Assembly: GCA_002352125.1 (NCBI GenBank)
Contig: DEHU01000192.1
Coordinates: 4,693 to 11,636 of the forward strand
Direction of reading: 5' to 3'
DNA from: Competibacteraceae bacterium UBA2792
Lineage (GTDB): Bacteria > Pseudomonadota > Gammaproteobacteria > Competibacterales > Competibacteraceae
DNA: 6,944 nt
Below the pieces are notes generated by a model. The model was given only the letters and a program-made list of their open reading frames with translations, did no database searches and had not been told where the DNA came from. The translations under genes and the position numbers were made by a program. This document shows positions 6,452 to 6,944 of the stretch, piece after piece (the stretch's first letter is position 1; each line of letters starts with the position of its first letter).

Positions 6452-6944
6452 TCAATTGGCGGGTGATGCGACATCAGGCCGGGGTGTTTCGACGACCGGC
6501 AAGGCGGATTCCGAAGCCGGTTTCGGCTCGTCTGCGGATACCGTCGATTCCGGGCCAGCCTCCGGGATAGGCGGCATATCAGATTTAGCTTGTTGCTGTT
6601 CCAGCAATTGCTTCGCGGCTGTGGAACCCGTGTAGTTCGCGATCTCCCCCAAGGTCGGAACGCGCAGCACGGCGCCCACTTTTAATTGGTTCATCCCCGG
6701 TTTGGAAAACGCCTGCGGATTGGCCATAAACAGCGCCTTCATCATGACATCTTTACCGATGCCCGGATCGGGACGCACCTTGGCGGCGATGTCCCAAAGC
6801 CGTTCGTTGGGAGCAACCGGACCGTATTGTTCTCCACCTTTGTAGGTAGATCCGGTCGTCAGTCCGCTCGAACCAGTATCTGGCGACACATCCGCATCGA
6901 CTGCTGACGGTGCCACGGTTTCGGCAACCGGCGGCGCGGCAGCT
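6452..6944 (-). CDS. FimV-like LysM-domain protein (N-terminus outside window)
   Basis: The minus-strand frame is open from the right edge to TGA at 6454-6452, giving 163 visible residues; the true start lies beyond the window. A GTG at 6916-6914 is in frame but has no reason to be the start, because the Ala/Pro-rich reading continues upstream. Visible parts: an Ala/Pro/Ser-rich linker (1-38), a FimV-type LysM core (about 40-101, bases near 6640-6826) with QYGPV, ERLWDIAAKVRPD, MMKALFMANPQAF, MNQLKVGAVLRVP and TLGEI, then a Gln-rich stretch and a Pro/Ser-rich acidic tail. In FimV/HubP proteins this core binds peptidoglycan and follows an N-terminal FimV domain; the family marks cell poles and supports type IV pili and twitching. 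Here the protein stops about 60 residues after the LysM core, so it lacks the long acidic, TPR-ending cytoplasmic part and a membrane segment. It is probably a short periplasmic paralogue. Confidence 0.85.
   Translation of the reverse strand, partial: AAAPPVAETVAPSAVDADVSPDTGSSGLTTGSTYKGGEQYGPVAPNERLWDIAAKVRPDPGIGKDVMMKALFMANPQAFSKPGMNQLKVGAVLRVPTLGEIANYTGSTAAKQLLEQQQAKSDMPPIPEAGPESTVSADEPKPASESALPVVETPRPDVASPAN

Overview
The window looks like an ordinary chromosomal stretch from a moderately GC-rich gammaproteobacterium. The clues are a FimV-type LysM protein (a mainly gammaproteobacterial family), a Pseudomonas-like threonine synthase, an AlkK-like acyl-CoA ligase and good Shine-Dalgarno sites. 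The genus cannot be fixed from the sequence. A Competibacter-, Methylococcus- or Chromatium-like lineage would fit, but that is only a guess.

Layout, left to right. The C-terminal half of threonine synthase (thrC, +) enters from the left edge and ends at 723. It converges on a large minus-strand gene (828-3692) encoding a 954-residue exported protein. That protein has a signal peptide, an N-terminal domain of the kind found in SBBP-repeat proteins, exactly seven SBBP repeats (a likely seven-bladed beta-propeller) and two cadherin-like/bacterial Ig-like domains. A 334-bp AT-richer intergenic region (3693-4026) separates it from the divergent acyl-CoA synthetase gene (+, 4027-5685). Next comes a small secreted protein with a Pro-rich linker and a carboxypeptidase-regulatory-like domain (+, 5810-6391). 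It converges on a FimV-like LysM protein (-, 6452 to the right edge, 5' end cut). A strong hairpin (6416-6440) lies between these two convergent genes.

The genes do not form one pathway. Threonine synthesis and fatty-acid activation are housekeeping functions. The propeller protein, the small regulatory-like-domain protein and the FimV-like protein are all envelope or surface proteins. There is no phage, IS element, CRISPR array, tRNA or rRNA visible, and nothing that amounts to a new multi-gene system. The most unusual object is the propeller protein. Its only eight cysteines form four close pairs, one pair in the same loop of each of four consecutive blades, and its blades show recent DNA-level duplication.
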